A stretch of 64,000 nucleotides of DNA from Cristatella mucedo (GCA_009760855.2 WPIO01000119.1:304001-368000); one strand, 5' to 3'; counted from the stretch's first letter, positions 1-12,705 are shown. Notes: generated from the letters alone by a model not told the origin. A program made the numbers and translations.

Positions 1-964
1 CAACCTTTGATTTAGAGATATTTTAATACCTGTCCCTAATAATCTTTACTTTCCCAATATTTACTCTGGTCAGCTAGCATTATTGATTTTTACCTATTGG
101 GCATGGAAACTGTGGCTTGGTATCACTAAGAAAAATATTTACTTTTCTCAGCTATTTAAAATTGCTTAAAATAGATACAGTTCTATCCGAGCTATATATC
201 TACGTAATTATTCTGATTGATGAATTGTCATGCCTTATATTAAAGCACATATGATTCATGCACTGTTAGAATAATCATAAGAGAGGAGAGGAATAGCAGT
301 ATGGGAAAATTTGAAAACTATTATTATAGCAACTGTATCAATAAATCCTCAATAAGTAATGAAAGTAAATTCAGTCCATTTCGGATTTTCGGCTACACAT
401 TTTATAGAAATTTATAAAAGATTAAACTTTCAGCTTCTTTTTAAATTTCCTTAAGTGAGGAGACATCTTGATACAGGCAGTTTAACCTTTTAAAGAGTAG
501 AAAGTCTAACTACTTTAGATATATAAAACTTGTGCTTCGTTTCAAAAGGGATTCTAGATTCAAATTTTTTCATGTGCTTAAGACATTCCGTCCTATTTCT
601 GTAACTCCCTATTTTCTTGCATACTAGCCTTTGAAATCAGGCATATCCGGCTATTATACTTAATGTGTGTAGTTAGCCGCAGTAATTGAACAGAATAAGT
701 TAAAGCACATTTCAAATCTTTTGTGAGCATCACGATTCAATAATGCCAAGATCATGAACGAATGTGCGTGTCTCTATCTTTAACTTATGAAACGTCACAG
801 CGACTAGTTGACTGTTTCTCATAGTACTTTTCATTACCTCGATGCAAGCCTAAGTGGCTCTCGGTAAGCTTACAGTAGTCAAAATAATTCTTCTCACTCT
901 GCCACTTCCCCAAGAGGCTAAGTATTATCACAACACAATTTCTAAATCGATTTAGTTAGCTATA

Positions 965-1135
965 CCTTACACGAACCTCAAATTATTTGGAGACCATGCC
1001 TTTAGTGCATATGCTCCCAAAGCCCGGACCTCGCTTTAAGCTAAAGTAACGACATCCCCTGATTTCACGATGCTTTGAAAGAAGCTAAAACGTAAATGTT
1101 TACCGCAGCATTTCATAGGTCCTTGTGATTTTTCC
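965..1135 (+). repeat. LINE1 3' coding fragment, degenerate
   Basis: Aligns by eye with the C-terminal coding part of other LINE1 copies (ACCTCAAAT, TTTGGAGACC, GCTCCCAAAGCC, GACATCCCCTGA) through to the GGTCCTTGTGATT at the coding end. Heavily mutated; no tail. Confidence 0.5.
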
Positions 1136-1492
1136 AGGTTGTTGGTTACTGTAATGCTCACGTCTGTGGCCATATCCGGGATCTTTTTATCACTAAGAAA
1201 GAATCTCCCCACCAACCTTTTAATTTGTCTGGTGACCATCTTGGATCTTCACTCTGTCTCATGTACTCTTAATTAACGTTCCAGCTTTGTTGCACCTGCA
1301 TTTTTATGTCAAATTTGTCCAGCAGGGCAGCTTAAAATGCATTAACCAGGATACAATTTTGAATTTTAAGTGTGACGCCTGTAAGGCAGACATTCTTGGT
1401 CTATATCCTTATTCCACTGTAAGACTCGATACCTTCATGGAAATCGTAAAAGTGAACCTTAGAACTGCCTTTGATAATAATCATGCACATGA

Positions 1493-1905
1493 TAATAATA
1501 ATAATGTAGTTGAAAAAGCGCCCTCAGATAACTTAATCTCTTTCTAGGCGCTTTAAATTTGCTGCAAAGGGAAATGCAATTGAATGGTAAGTAAAATCAT
1601 GCTCGAAAAAACAAACAAAATGAATAATATGGTTAGGGGTGACATGCACAGGGTCAGCATGCAAATGTGGTTAGTGGCAGCATGCACAGTGTCTGCAAGC
1701 ATAAGCGCATCAAGGACGAATCACAGGGACCCACTAAATGCTGTCCTAAATAGGCGTGTTTTTAAGTTCCTTTTAAATGTGGTCAGATCAGGGGATATTC
1801 TGACGCAGGTCGGGTAGGAGTTCTAGGCTTTGCGAGCATACGAACTAAATGTACGGTCTCCAAAGGATTTAAGGTTTGCACGAGGTATGTGAGCCTGCTG
1901 CTTTA
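1493..1905 (-). repeat. LINE1 3' end with (ATT)n tail
   Basis: AAT-repeat tail, hairpin (GCGCC...GGCGC) and the long 3' UTR with the GCATGC-rich block, followed by the end of the coding region, all in minus orientation. Colinear with 58405-58850. Confidence 0.85.
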
Positions 1906-1984
1906 AATTCTCTCTACATAAACTTTCTATGTAACATATCTTTCATTAGAAGACCAAATCAGCTCCGTTGCCTAGTAACCCTAC

Positions 1985-2265
1985 TTTCAGTTACATAGCA
2001 CTTCTAAAATTTGGACTTGTTAAGACGAGGATACCACATCTAAATTGGTCCATGCATTTATGACGTCCATTGTTGGTATACGTGCCTGACTGCCTGCTTG
2101 TCTTCCGGCCTGTGCTAGCAGGTGCTTACAGATTGCGTAAATAACTGCAGCTAGGCTTGTCTGTCATGAGTTTGGAAGTTACCATATCATTCCACTTCTC
2201 GCTGACCTGCATAGGCTTCCAGTTAAGCAAAATCAACTTCAAGGTTCTCTCAATGAGAGGTGCTC
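1985..2265 (+). repeat. LINE1 C-terminal coding fragment
   Basis: Carries degraded versions of the family blocks CTTCTAAAATT, GGTCCATGCATTT, AGGCTTGTCTGTC and CTTCTCGC.GACCTGCA. No open frame survives. Confidence 0.65.
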
Positions 2266-2480
2266 AAGAAGGATTTGGTGATCGATAACATCACACTCAG
2301 CCAATAGATGGAACAAAAGAAGCAGTGAGACTTACGAAGTCCACATTCCTTATTAGGTCTTTATACCCCCGAAGCAATGCGGACCTTGCGGAGTGATTAG
2401 CTTTAAAACCAGACTAGAACTTACTAGCAAGGTTTGAATGTTCTATATTTCAGTTTAGATGGTCGTTAAACAGGCTGTAA
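2255..2480 (-). repeat. LINE1 reverse-transcriptase fragment
   Basis: GAGTGATTAGCTTTAAAACCAGACTAGAACTTACTAGCAAGG matches, in minus orientation, the reverse-transcriptase region of the copies near 14020 and 59880. It abuts an oppositely oriented copy, suggesting a rearrangement or 5' inversion. The block given is split here only for reference to positions 2394-2435. Confidence 0.6.
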
Positions 2481-3082
2481 CACACAATGTACTCAAGACT
2501 GTGCCTAAACAATTTCCTACGCTGTTCAGCAGACATCGCTCCACTGGAACTTCTCTTCCTCTTTAAGCAAATGGCATCCAATTCAGAAACGATGATGGAA
2601 ATATCACCGGCCTATCCCTGCTAAATCAATCAGCTGACTGATCACAATGCCCAACTGGAACAATTGAGAAAAATTATCAGTTGGGCAAAAGAGGCACCGT
2701 CGTGGTTCAAATCGCACTCGTCTAGTCGAGCTTAATCCTTATCATATTTTGGGTTAGATATCATTCAGCAGATCGGTCACCAGTAGAGTCCACAAATTGT
2801 CCTTCTTCGGTCCTTTTCTGTCCTCTATTTATACTGAACCTCTAAAAAAGTAGTTCGTTAAGCTCATGTAGATGGTAGGTTTAATGAGTGAATATACAAA
2901 ATTGGGAAGGGCATAGTTAGCTGCAAAAGTTTAATTTTTTGGAAGGCAGCACTACTAAAAGATATAAATGCAGATTACAATCTAGTTTCATTTTGGAAAT
3001 AAGGCGGCACAGCGATGTACTAACTTGTAAATAGATTTAAATGACTGCAGAGAAGATACAGTAACTCCTTGCAGGCGCTTTT

Positions 3083-3195
3083 TTAAAGTCTGCCAGCCGG
3101 TGCTACCAGGCGCTTATAGTTGGTGCAGAATTCTGCAGCTAGGCTTGTCTGTGGTGAGCTACTCAGGTGCCAAATTACACTCCTTAAGCTCTGCA
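3083..3195 (+). repeat. LINE1 coding fragment
   Basis: Short degraded piece around CAGCTAGGCTTGTCTG and GGTGAGCTACTCAG, matching the middle of the C-terminal region of other copies. It lies about 200 bases downstream, in minus-gene order, of the distal transmembrane exon. Confidence 0.6.
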
Positions 3196-3392
3196 AATCT
3201 AGGAGTGGGTGTTTTATCATAAATGTTTCTTCAGAACCATCAAAGCCTGAGAGTAGTTCTTCAAATGTACAGTAATAAGATATTTTCGATTCATAGATAA
3301 ATGAAAACGTTAGAAGCAATGGGAAGTTAAGGCGGTACATTTTCACGTTAAAAGAATCAACCTCAATCGGCGAATCGACTCTGGACTTACAC

Positions 3393-3544
3393 TTAAATTC
3401 GCTTGCGACTTGTTGTTTTCAGCGATTGGCAAACTGTTAGGAAAACTACGAGAACCAGCGTCACGAAAATGGCGCCAATAGAGGTAACCATGACAATTAT
3501 TCGCCAATGGTCAAATGTTTCTTCAGGAATGTTCACAGGTCGCT
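3393..3544 (-). CDS. Transmembrane exon with short tail (distal last exon of Ig receptor)
   Basis: The minus strand reads an acceptor CTGTAG at 3550-3545, then two bases completing a phase-1 codon, then 49 residues to TAA at 3393-3395. A short juxtamembrane segment containing ETFDHW leads into about 23 hydrophobic residues (IIVMVTSIGAIFVTLVLVVF), followed by a cytoplasmic tail of about 14 residues ending KTTSRKRI, whose basic residues would act as stop-transfer. Entry phase and layout match the exon at 7068-7393, which also carries an HW pair just before its helix, so the two look like duplicated last exons. Inference: it is either an alternative 3' exon giving a short-tailed isoform or the remnant of a neighbouring copy. 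No clear AATAAA was seen close downstream. A transcript would decide. Confidence 0.6.
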
Positions 3545-4779
3545 CTACAGTTATAGAACGACTGACGGATCAGCCAACAATGCTATAAAAGCATGAAAAT
3601 GTGAACGAAATCTTTATTAGTTCGTTCAAGCTGAATGGTTTTTAATTAATTGCAGATAATTAACTGGGAATAGTAGTGTGCTATTGCGACATTTCTCTGT
3701 CTACGAGCAGAACACACATTAAAAAGCTACCTAAAATAAAAGCTCGCGTGGCATGCGCTCGGAGAGACACTTTTTTGAGCTCCAACTGACCCGAGAGGTG
3801 GCTTCGTGTGCACCGAAAGTCCTGCCGATGGTCGTCAAAAGCTTTCTCTGAAGGAAACTTCCGGAGTCAACCTTTGTGCAGTCGCAGCCTCCGAGATGAG
3901 TTGATTGAAATTCAAAGTATTAAAGTAGCAGTGTAACTTGAACTTCAATGAGCGTCAACTATCACTACGGTACTCTATTATTCTGATATTCCATAGCGGA
4001 GTTTCAACTCATGGTAGCGAGGAAACAGTCATACAAATCTTTTTAAATTCAAAAGTCGATGTTGTCTCTAGGAAAACCGACACGGCTCATATGCAATGGC
4101 ACTTTCATTGTTGTGAAACTACTCGTAAAGTTTTGGACGATGATATCTTTTCACTAATTTTGACCAGGCTTTCGAATGCACATGTTACCGATAGCTTCAA
4201 GAATTTGTACGGTGTGTTGCATTGAGGAACAAACTGCAGCACATTTTTGGATATCATTCTTGAATTTCTTGTAGGGCTAGTGGCAGTTAATCCTTACATT
4301 ATCTTATAAGAAATCGCCACCCACTGGTTATAAGCGAGATATTACTCTTTAATCTGTTAGTCGTTTCTTAAATTTACTAAACATCCTCCGTGAATCACGA
4401 CAAGAGTTTGTATCAACACAACTGGGATGCCCGCAAACAATTGCGCCATCATACAGTTTGAGAGAACGAATTTTAAAGAAAGGATAAAAATACGTTTTTT
4501 ACACGCCGAGTAGTGGCCTTCAAGCATTGATACTGCGTCTTAGATGCTAGGCTCAAACTCGGGGGCGCTGTAATGTCAGGATGCAATGGAAGCAATAAAA
4601 AGCGCCAATGCCACGATAACAAATCGGCCACGATAACAAGTCCGAACTCTGAGCAGTCTGCTATGCTGTCTCAGAGAAGCTAGATTTACAGAGCACCTGA
4701 CGGGTCATGCGACTAAATAACAACCAAAAAGGCTCTAATTCTACACGATAAAACGTTGAGTACCGTTTTTAAACCAACC

Positions 4780-5220
4780 CACAAGCCCTCGCCTGGGCTT
4801 ACCTCTGCCATACCTGGCTGAACTGCTACACCAACTGGTTTCAGCTGCCTCATGCCCTCAGGCTAACTGTTCCATTTCTCAACTTTAGGACCGTTGGTAA
4901 CTAATGCTTTTTCTTTGCAGGCCGTTGTCTTTGGAACTCACAACTATGTTTCTCGCACTAAAAAATATTCTCCTTCCGTGGTATGTGACATTTTCTTTCT
5001 AGCCTATTGAGCTTCTACTTCCGTACTACTTACTGCCTTAACTGACGTCCTGACTCTTCTGTGCTTCTCAATTTTGTATCGCTGAGTGAGAAGAAGTCTC
5101 TTGGCGAACGTATGTGTACTGACCGCCGCCGATGCTTTAAGTGAGGCACAGAAAACTCTTCTGTGTAAAAGAAATTTGGAAGTTGTGACTTTGTGGAGTT
5201 TCGGACGGAGGTACCTACCT
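4780..5220 (+). repeat. LINE2 3' fragment
   Basis: Shares blocks with 7640-8115, 21915-22400 and, inverted, 53597-53910: CTGAACTGCTACACCA, GCCCTCAGG, a TGGAACTCAC motif corresponding to a WNSLP coding segment, CTACTTCCGT.CTACT, and an end block GTGACTTTGTGGAGTT. Different family from LINE1. All frames are broken. Confidence 0.5.
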
Positions 5221-5364
5221 ATTGCTTAATTATCATGAACAATCTTATTGCAGGCATCGAAAACTGATGACAAGGGAAATATAAATGCAACCAAGGAATA
5301 AAGAAACACATAAAATAACTAAGTTAATAAATTAACGATCTAAAATACAAATGAATGAATAAAG

Positions 5365-5538
5365 TTTATTTTTTCATGTTCATCTAGTACACATCTCTGT
5401 ACATTTGATCTTTGCTCGGTCATACCCAGCTATTCGCATCAATTCCTCTGTTGAGAGGCTACGCAAAAATCCGATGCAGATATTGTGCACAGTAAAAGAT
5501 GACTGAACTTTGCCAACACCATGTACGATTACCAAAAA
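5365..5538 (-). other. Possible 3' terminal coding segment with AATAAA (exon or LINE 3' end)
   Basis: The minus strand has an open frame of 52 codons after TTCTCAGTAG (AG at 5540-5539), ending IAGYDRAKIKCTEMCTR then TGA at 5380-5382, with AATAAA at 5370-5365, ten bases on. The protein part contains LRSLSTEELMRIAGYDR, which looks coding. Two readings compete: a third 3' exon between the two transmembrane exons, or the 3' end of an old LINE, because AATAAACTTTATTCATTCAT looks like a short-repeat retroelement tail. I favour the LINE reading slightly. Confidence 0.35.
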
Positions 5539-6705
5539 CTACTGAGAACAATTACTAAAGGCTTGAAAACTACCGTATCGATGATGATTGTTATAGCTAT
5601 GACAAGTAAGCCAAGCTACCTTAGCGGTAAGAGGTATTGAATGTTTTTAGCCGGTCAATTACGCATAAATTGCATACATCTGGCAGTGAGGAATCAAGTT
5701 GTCACTTTTTAGCTGAATATAAGGAAAAACTATAGCTTGGATGTATTATTCGCCTAAGTACAGTTTCCACTAAAAAAGCATTAGTTTAAGAGACTTATCC
5801 CATGAAGAGCTTAAACGTAAAATTTCCCGAAGTTATTTGGTAACTGGTTAAATCCATATTGATCTAGAACTGTTCACAATTTTTTTTTAAATTCATGCCT
5901 AGACCGCTTGCTGAACCAAAAAATCGAAGTGAAGCCGCTCTCGGGTCAATGATTCAGCCATTGCCTGATTGCAACTATCATTTTAGCTCAATCATCAATT
6001 TTTACCAAAATCTGCTCCCTCTTATTATTTCTCACACGGTCAAGGCTTACTCGAGTGCCAGCTTTGAGTAATCTCAAGGCATCTACCTCTAAGTATTCAT
6101 AGTTACGTGATTAGCTAAGGAGAAGCCGCAGACGACTGAGGTACGTATATGGAAGCTGCAACATGTCAGTAGGCTATTTATAGGGCTCAGCAGGCCACTT
6201 TCCCAGTCGCGTCTTTCATTAATATATGCTCCCAGCCTCAAGGACTTTCATGAAGGCTCATCCCGAGTTACAGCATTATGAACCTGACTTGGCTCGAGTG
6301 CAACAAATTGTTGGGAAAAAGACCGGCACGCCCTTTTGCAAAATGTTTGAGGGAAAAGTGGAGGAGAACAATGAGAACGCTGATAGTCAGGATCAGCATT
6401 GGGAATGGGCCCATAGCCGCCTTGATGGGCACGTAGTTAGGCTGCATTTCTCAACATTAAGAAAGGAGCAAAGAGAGGCAACCAACGGTCGCTGAAAAGG
6501 TTGGAGCGATCGAGAGCCACGGTGTGAATGAGCGCATCTAGAGCCACCAGCAAGCATTGGAAGCATGATAAGCCGTTTCGAATAAAGTAATAGTTTTGAT
6601 GCATCAAGATTTCACGTTTTAAAATTTTCGTAACAAAGTATTTAATCCGGCCGACAGCTGATAGTTCGGAGGTCACTATGCTGGTGCTAAGTACAAATTC
6701 ATCAT

Positions 6706-6836
<131 letters not shown>

Positions 6837-6915
6837 TGACGAGGTCCATATCTCGTCATCCTTTTCGGGTGCAACTGGGTTACAGAAAATCATAAGGAAA
6901 AGTAGCTGTTATTAA

Positions 6916-6921
6916 TTTATT
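6916..6921 (-). promoter_or_regulatory. Candidate polyadenylation signal AATAAA
   Basis: TTTATT on the plus strand reads AATAAA on the minus strand, about 147 bases downstream of the TGA of the exon ending at 7068. The 3' UTR so defined would contain the long AG/ACAG microsatellite only if transcription ran further. Position and hexamer fit a cleavage signal for the long-tail isoform, but the hexamer is common in AT-rich DNA. Confidence 0.4.
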
Positions 6922-7067
6922 AATGTTGAAAAAATAATAAACCAAAAAATGTATTCATAATATCGTAAATTTAAAAATTCAGGAACTGGCTCTGCCACTC
7001 TCCAGGTTTTGGTTAGGGCTGTAGAATTTTCACTGATGTTGTGAACATGGAATATGTGTCGAAGATG

Positions 7068-7393
7068 TCACTTAATATGCTGACTTTTAGAAGCAAAGCT
7101 GACCATTGGTGATTTATACGAACCACTGTGCTTTGCTCCGATATTGGACGACTGTGCAGGCACATTTGACCTAGCGATGCTAGCGGCACTGTGCTGCAGA
7201 CCGGACCTTGGCTTTTCATCATTTGCGCGAGTTGTACTGTTCGCTGTGGGGTTGTCATGACGTTGATTATTTTCTCTCCTGCGCCGTCTGTAGACGATGT
7301 TGACTCCAACAACAACTGCTATCACGGCAATACTAAATACCACGATTCCCATCCACCAGTGCTGCTCCAGAAAACTTACAGCGCTGGAAGAAA
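7068..7393 (-). CDS. Transmembrane and cytoplasmic-tail exon of Ig receptor
   Basis: A pyrimidine-rich acceptor (CTTTTCCAG, AG at 7395-7394) opens a phase-1 exon of 107 residues ending in TGA at 7068-7070. It holds a short extracellular part (FLEQHWW), a hydrophobic helix (MGIVVFSIAVIAVVVGVNIV), a basic stop-transfer cluster YRRRRR, and a tail of about 70 residues rich in Ser, Asn, Gln and basic residues. The tail has one tyrosine in SGSYKSPM, which is not a canonical ITIM or ITAM, and no kinase or other enzymatic domain. Phase 1 joins it in frame to the stalk exon at 18933-18968. The reading frame stays open upstream of the chosen acceptor; I chose this acceptor because it gives phase 1 and has a pyrimidine tract. 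An alternative AG lies near 7427. Function beyond membrane anchoring is unknown. Confidence 0.68.
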
Positions 7394-7639
7394 CTGGAAA
7401 AGCGCACCAAGAAGAAAGTCTATGTAAGGAAGTCTGATGCTCCCAGAAGAAAATAAGATGGCAAGTCAACCCGACATACCGTGTTAACGGCGTTGCCACC
7501 GATGGAAGGTTGTTGAGGCTTCAGCACGGCTAGCAGAGTGCTGGTTAATGCTTGAGCTCTTTGGCTGACCTCCTTCTCATTTGACCACCCATCTCCTTTG
7601 CTATAAGAGCTAAGATGGCAACCGGTTGATCGACAGATA

Positions 7640-8115
7640 CCGAGCAAACTTCTTATGCTGTCCCACAAGGCCAGCCACGGCTTCGCCCCTCCATAATTAG
7701 CTGAACTGCTGCACCAGTTTCAGCCTCAGCTTGCCCTCAGGTCGTGTACGGACAGTAAATTAGCCGTTCCATTCTTCCGCTTAAAGACCGTTAATGACAG
7801 AAGCTTTAAGTCTGCAGATCATAGACTGTGGAACTCACTTCCACAATTATTATGCAACGACAACAATTCTCCTAGTTTCGACTCTGGCACATTCTTTTCG
7901 CTGTTCCTGAGTTGCTACTTCCGTGCTACTCACTACCTCCACTGTTCTCCTGACATTGCTATTCTTCCCAATATTTGTTTTTCAGGCGAGGCGAAGTCTG
8001 GTTGCTACCTAATGCATACCGAAAGCCGCTTCGGCTGTGAACAAGCTGTAAAAAACTCTCATGCATCACACCCACATAGTTTTTATGGCTTTTTGGAGTT
8101 ACAGACTACGATACA
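7640..8115 (+). repeat. LINE2 3' fragment
   Basis: Colinear with 4780-5220, including GGAACTCACTTCCACAATTA, TGCTACTTCCGTGCTACTCA and an end near the block GGCTTTTTGGAGTTACAGAC. It sits in the intron immediately upstream of the transmembrane exon at 7068-7393. Confidence 0.6.
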
Positions 8116-9260
8116 TCACAGAAACCTTCTAATTTACTATAGTCCACCAAGAAACTATGGCCCATGAATGAATTAGATGTGACTCGGGCAGGCAATCTGT
8201 TTCAAGGGAGATGTTTTGACTGAGTGCATACGTGATATGAATTGTTTTATAAAGGCAGTCATTTGTTGCCAGAACTGCAATTTACTATCAAAAATCTTAA
8301 AGGTTTTATAATCTTATAGTCAAGAAGCGTACTTGGTTAATAGTTGGTTTATCTAATTATGCGTTTGGACGCTGACGAGGTCAATGGCAGTGTGTTTTTC
8401 GATTATTCCGAAGTCTGGAAATCCTAAGCTTTCTTCATCGTGATAATCCAGAGTGTGAGAAATACTTGCAATCCAGGGCTACGCATTGAATTCAGTAAGA
8501 CAGGTGAATTCAGGATGTCTATAACAAATTGTATCCTTCGATTAAACTTTTGTAAAGCAAGCCTAAACAATTTTAACTCCATTGCTGTAAATTCTACGGA
8601 AACGAGTTTACAAATAAGTCGTCTTTAGAGCCCTGAGGAAACGTATTTAGCTATACTGGAACTCAGCATTTGGAAGATTAAAAAAATACAAACAAGTAAG
8701 TAATTAAAAACAAGAAGACATGATTAGCGTAACAAGTAAACGTGGTTGAGAATCATAATAAAATCGGGCATCTTAAGGAATAGCCAGATCTATTCTCACA
8801 TAGCCTTTGCAAACATGGGATCGTGCTTTTTTTTTAGTGCAAATTGTTCTGACCACTTAGAGCAATCATCATGTATTGTAATGTTCGTACAGTTTTTGGC
8901 AAGCATTTAGGCGAAGAAAACCAATTGCCACGTCCTACCATATTGACCGATCTTGCCTTGTATGCATACGTTAGCTACGTTTTTCCTACGCTTTTAAGAT
9001 TAACATTGATTTAAAAGAGATTTCGTCAACAGGCTAATCGTAATTACAAGTTCGATCTAGCATAGTGGCTTATGGTAAGGAACAATAATTGTTATCAGCC
9101 TCCTCACCAAACTAGCCAGGGTACCAGTGGTTGTGCTTTCCCAAATTCTCGGTTATTTATGTAGAACTGGTTATGCAAAATTCTCTAACGCGAACTTCAT
9201 CTTTCTAAATGACTCTAATGTTTCAAGTAGTGCAGCAGTAATTTAAAATATTCAATAAAA

Positions 9261-9500
9261 TTGTTTCAAAGAAGCTGCAATATTTTTTTTAACTCTTTGC
9301 CAATTGATCTGAAAAAGCTTCTTGAGCTGAGTGTCTGGCGATTTCAATTGGTCACTCGTCTACCTCATACAGTTCAGCTTCATCGAGAAGCGGTGGTCTT
9401 CTTTTTAAGTGCTTTTCGGGCTCCACCATGGCGAGACAATGGCTTGCGAGTTAGTTTTCAGAAAATTTTACAGTACATTACCAAAATTAAGGTCTTTTAA
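9261..9500 (+). other. Unrecognised frame, possibly an old LINE C-terminus
   Basis: A 79-codon plus-strand frame contains FFNSLPIDLKKLLELSVWRF, which resembles the WNSLP...FK block at the end of CR1-like LINE proteins. Nothing else around it matches LINE1 or LINE2, so it may be a third, older family or chance. Confidence 0.25.
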
Positions 9501-9744
9501 GGCTCTCTAAAATGATTACACAGTTATCATTATACATTTTATCTTCGAAGTGTAAACCAACAAATCACAAAAAAACAAACTTTGTATTAGCCTAAAATTT
9601 ACGAAACATTTATGTTATTACCTCCTACAATATTATCGTCAGTACAATACATTATATATATATATATAATAGTATATAAAGTTATGAACAAAACATATAA
9701 ATATAAAGTGTAAATATTTCAACGCCATAAATGGGCCTGATATC

Positions 9745-9747
<3 letters not shown>

Positions 9748-9788
<41 letters not shown>

Positions 9789-11000
9789 TAATGCACTCGA
9801 TAAAGCGCCCGCAGTAAACTTAATATTTTTCTAGGCACTGTACATTTGCTGCAAAGGAATATGCAATTGAAATGTGAGTAAAATCGTCCTTGATAAACAA
9901 ACAAAATGAATAACATGGTCAGGGTGATAAACACGGGGTCAGCATGCAAATGTCATTAGTGGCGTCATGCACAGTGTCAGCATGCATATGCACATGAAGG
10001 ACGAATCACAGGGACCCACTAAATGCTGTCCTAAATAGGTGTTTTTAAATTCTTTTTAAATGTGGTCAGGTCAGTGGATGTTCTGACACAAGTCGGGACG
10101 GAGTTCCAGGCTTTAGAAGCATATGAACTCAATGCACAGTTTCCAAAGGATATGAGGTTTGTACGGGGTATTTTTAGACTGTTGGATTCCAAAAAGCAGG
10201 TGGTACGATGCTTGTCCTGATGGAGCAGTATATCTGAGAGATAGGCTGGAGCCAAGTAATGAAGCGAACTAAAAGTGAGCGACAAAACCTTGAAGTCAAT
10301 CCGCTGTTTGACTGGTAGCCAGTGCAGGTCGGCGAGAAGTGGTGTAACCTGGCAACTGCAATGCTCATGAAGGAGAAGCCTAGCTTCGGAGTTTTGCACC
10401 AGCTGCAATCGTTTGATCGCACATGCTGGTACGCCTGCGAGCAGCGAGTTGCAGAAGTCGAGGCGGGATGTCACGAATCCATGGACCAACTTAGATGTGG
10501 TATCCTTATCTAAAAAAGCCAGAATTTTAGGATTGACATCAAGCTGAAAATAGGCGGATTTGACTGTGGAGCTGATATGATCATCTGAAGAGAGATCGCT
10601 TTGGAATATGACCCCTAGATTTTGAGCTGATTCAACTGGAGATGTGCTGGTAGAGCCAATTTTGAGTTTCAGCCTTTCAAATTTGTGAATCGCACTTGGT
10701 ATGCTCATAACTAGTAAGTTAGTTTTATCGTCATTTAGTTTTGAAAATTTTCTGCCATCCATGTGAGGATGTCATCAATACATGCAGCACGTGAGTTGAG
10801 CGAATTTGAGGTGCTCGAAGGCTTGGAGGGATGAAAGCAAAGGTACAACTGAGTGTCATCCGCATAGAAGTTAAAGCCTAGATTGTGCTTGGCAATCACA
10901 TCAGCAAGAGTGAGAGTATAAACCGTGAAAAGAACCGGACTTTGCTCGGAGCCCTGAGGTACCCCATATTTCAGAGGTACCCAGATGATCTTTGTCCATT
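9748..11000 (-). repeat. LINE1, 3' third with reverse-transcriptase C-terminus
   Basis: AAT tail at 9748-9793, hairpin remnant, 3' UTR, then a 243-codon open frame (10031-10762) containing LVHGFVTSRLDFCNSLLAG, ADLHWLPVKQRIDFKVLSL and AWNSVPTCVRTS, typical of the C-terminal part of CR1/jockey-like LINE proteins. Upstream 10763-11000 continues with reverse-transcriptase sequence including the YADD-to-PSQP region in broken form. Truncated at its 5' end, as is usual for LINEs. Confidence 0.88.
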
Positions 11001-11114
11001 CACGTCATCTCTATCCTTGAGCATCACCTATGCCACAGGCTGTTGCCTACGACCTTGATGGTCAAAGGTGGGCATCTTAATCAAGACCAAACTTTTAGCT
11101 CTCCTAACTTACGT

Positions 11115-11205
11115 CAATAATAATAATAATGATAAAAATAATAGTGCACTTGATAAAACGCCACCAGAGAAGTCAATCCTTTTCTTTGTGCTTGAAATTT
11201 GCTGA
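11115..11205 (-). repeat. LINE1 3' tail only
   Basis: Short AAT-rich tail and hairpin (GATAAAACGCCACCAGAGAA) in minus orientation, extremely 5'-truncated. Confidence 0.6.
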
Positions 11206-12624
11206 CCCCTGAGTACTGCTTAAACGAACCTTCCGTGACACTAAATTATACTAAAGCTATGTTAATATAGCCACAAATGAGGAGGTCATTGGTGCTATTA
11301 AACAAAGCTTCAGCAACGGTCGCATCGATCGGTCATTTAAGATAGTGAGTGATCAATTAAAATAATTATAAACCAACCGAGTCCAGTCGTTTCAAGAAGG
11401 AATTAAATTTCACTTGTTGCCCTAATGTATCAGCAGGTCGGCAGTTAAATATATGCAATTTATCCTCTAATGAAGCAGGACACAAGTTTTTCGATGAGAA
11501 GTGATAATGCTAAACCTCAGGGATTGCAGTCGAAGCCCCAACAGACATATATAAGGTCTTTGTAGCACTTCACTGGCTTAGAAAAAATGCAAAATTGTAA
11601 GTTGGAGAATTTAAAATAAAATGAATCGGTTGTACTTGTCATCTTGTAGGCAGAAATGCCTGCATCTAGCAGTGTAAGAAATTGGCTACACCAAATATTC
11701 ATATAACATGTGGCATATTTTATCATGAAATTCCCTTCTGTGAAGGTACTAAAACAAACAGTTAAAGTACCCATTTCACTGTAGCTTATTCTAATATATG
11801 TCCTTAAGAGCAGAAATTTACCCGAACTTAAATGTGTATAGTCATGGATTCTTTTTCTTTTTTACCCAGCATCTCATTTTAATTTATTGCGCATCAGTAA
11901 GATGTCTTCTAATAATGTTTTCTTACCCGGTGTATTCTGCCAAGATTCCGAAGGTGTTGCATCTACAGAAAAACGATAGCTTGTAACGTTTTGACATGGC
12001 GTTTCGATAGTATTTACTGTACAAACTATGCTTCTAGTCACAGCCCATAGATAATTTCTACCAGTAATTTAATGTAGTGTATCTCTGTTTGTTACCCAAC
12101 AAAGCCTGTGATAAGAATTGGCTTTTGCATAGTTTTAATATATGAGCCTGGTCTTTTCTAGGCATAAAACTGTACAGCACCATCATAGTATACTTCATAT
12201 ATCGCTCAGTTATCCTTACGTTGGCCTCATTTCGTAACTCTACTGTTCTGATCGGTACGATGTTACCGAAGTATCTCGTGTAAAGGCATAATGAAATTCT
12301 ACATCACAACAATTAGGATTTACCTAAACTAGCGACATTATTAGCTAATACTACTGCTTAGCTATTTGATCTCTGATCAGCAACACTAGAAGGTGAATGA
12401 ATTCGAAGTGACAGTATTGATAATAGCATTTATAGGTATTCAATAACGTATACATGCCTACAAGATCTCCTTAGTGTAGATAGAAATAATATTGATATGT
12501 GCCCAAGTTTAAATGCACTCTATATATATGTGTGTGATGTTGAAATGGAGGGCATCTTCACAAATAAATCTAAATAGCAAAAAAAGACTGAGTCATTGCT
12601 AAACAGGGCATTTTTCTAAGGAAC

Positions 12625-12705
12625 ACTTAAAGCCTAAGAGCCTTTCAGTATGCATGTGGTAGCCACCAGACTTCACCAGTACTATGGTAATTAAAGGCCT
12701 CAAAA
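12625..12705 (-). repeat. LINE2 fragment
   Basis: AGCCTAAGAGCCTTTCAGTA, then GTGGTAGCCACCAGACTTCACCA-like sequence, matches 53675-53730 in minus orientation. Too short to add more. Confidence 0.45.

Noticed and set aside
6226-6495. 89-codon plus-strand frame
   Set aside because: No recognisable domain, no splice or promoter context, and the opposite strand is also partly open.
11640-11775. Minus-strand segment LTLLDAGISAYKM resembling an Ig F strand
   Set aside because: The second cysteine is missing, the acceptor would give phase 2, and no first half lies nearby.
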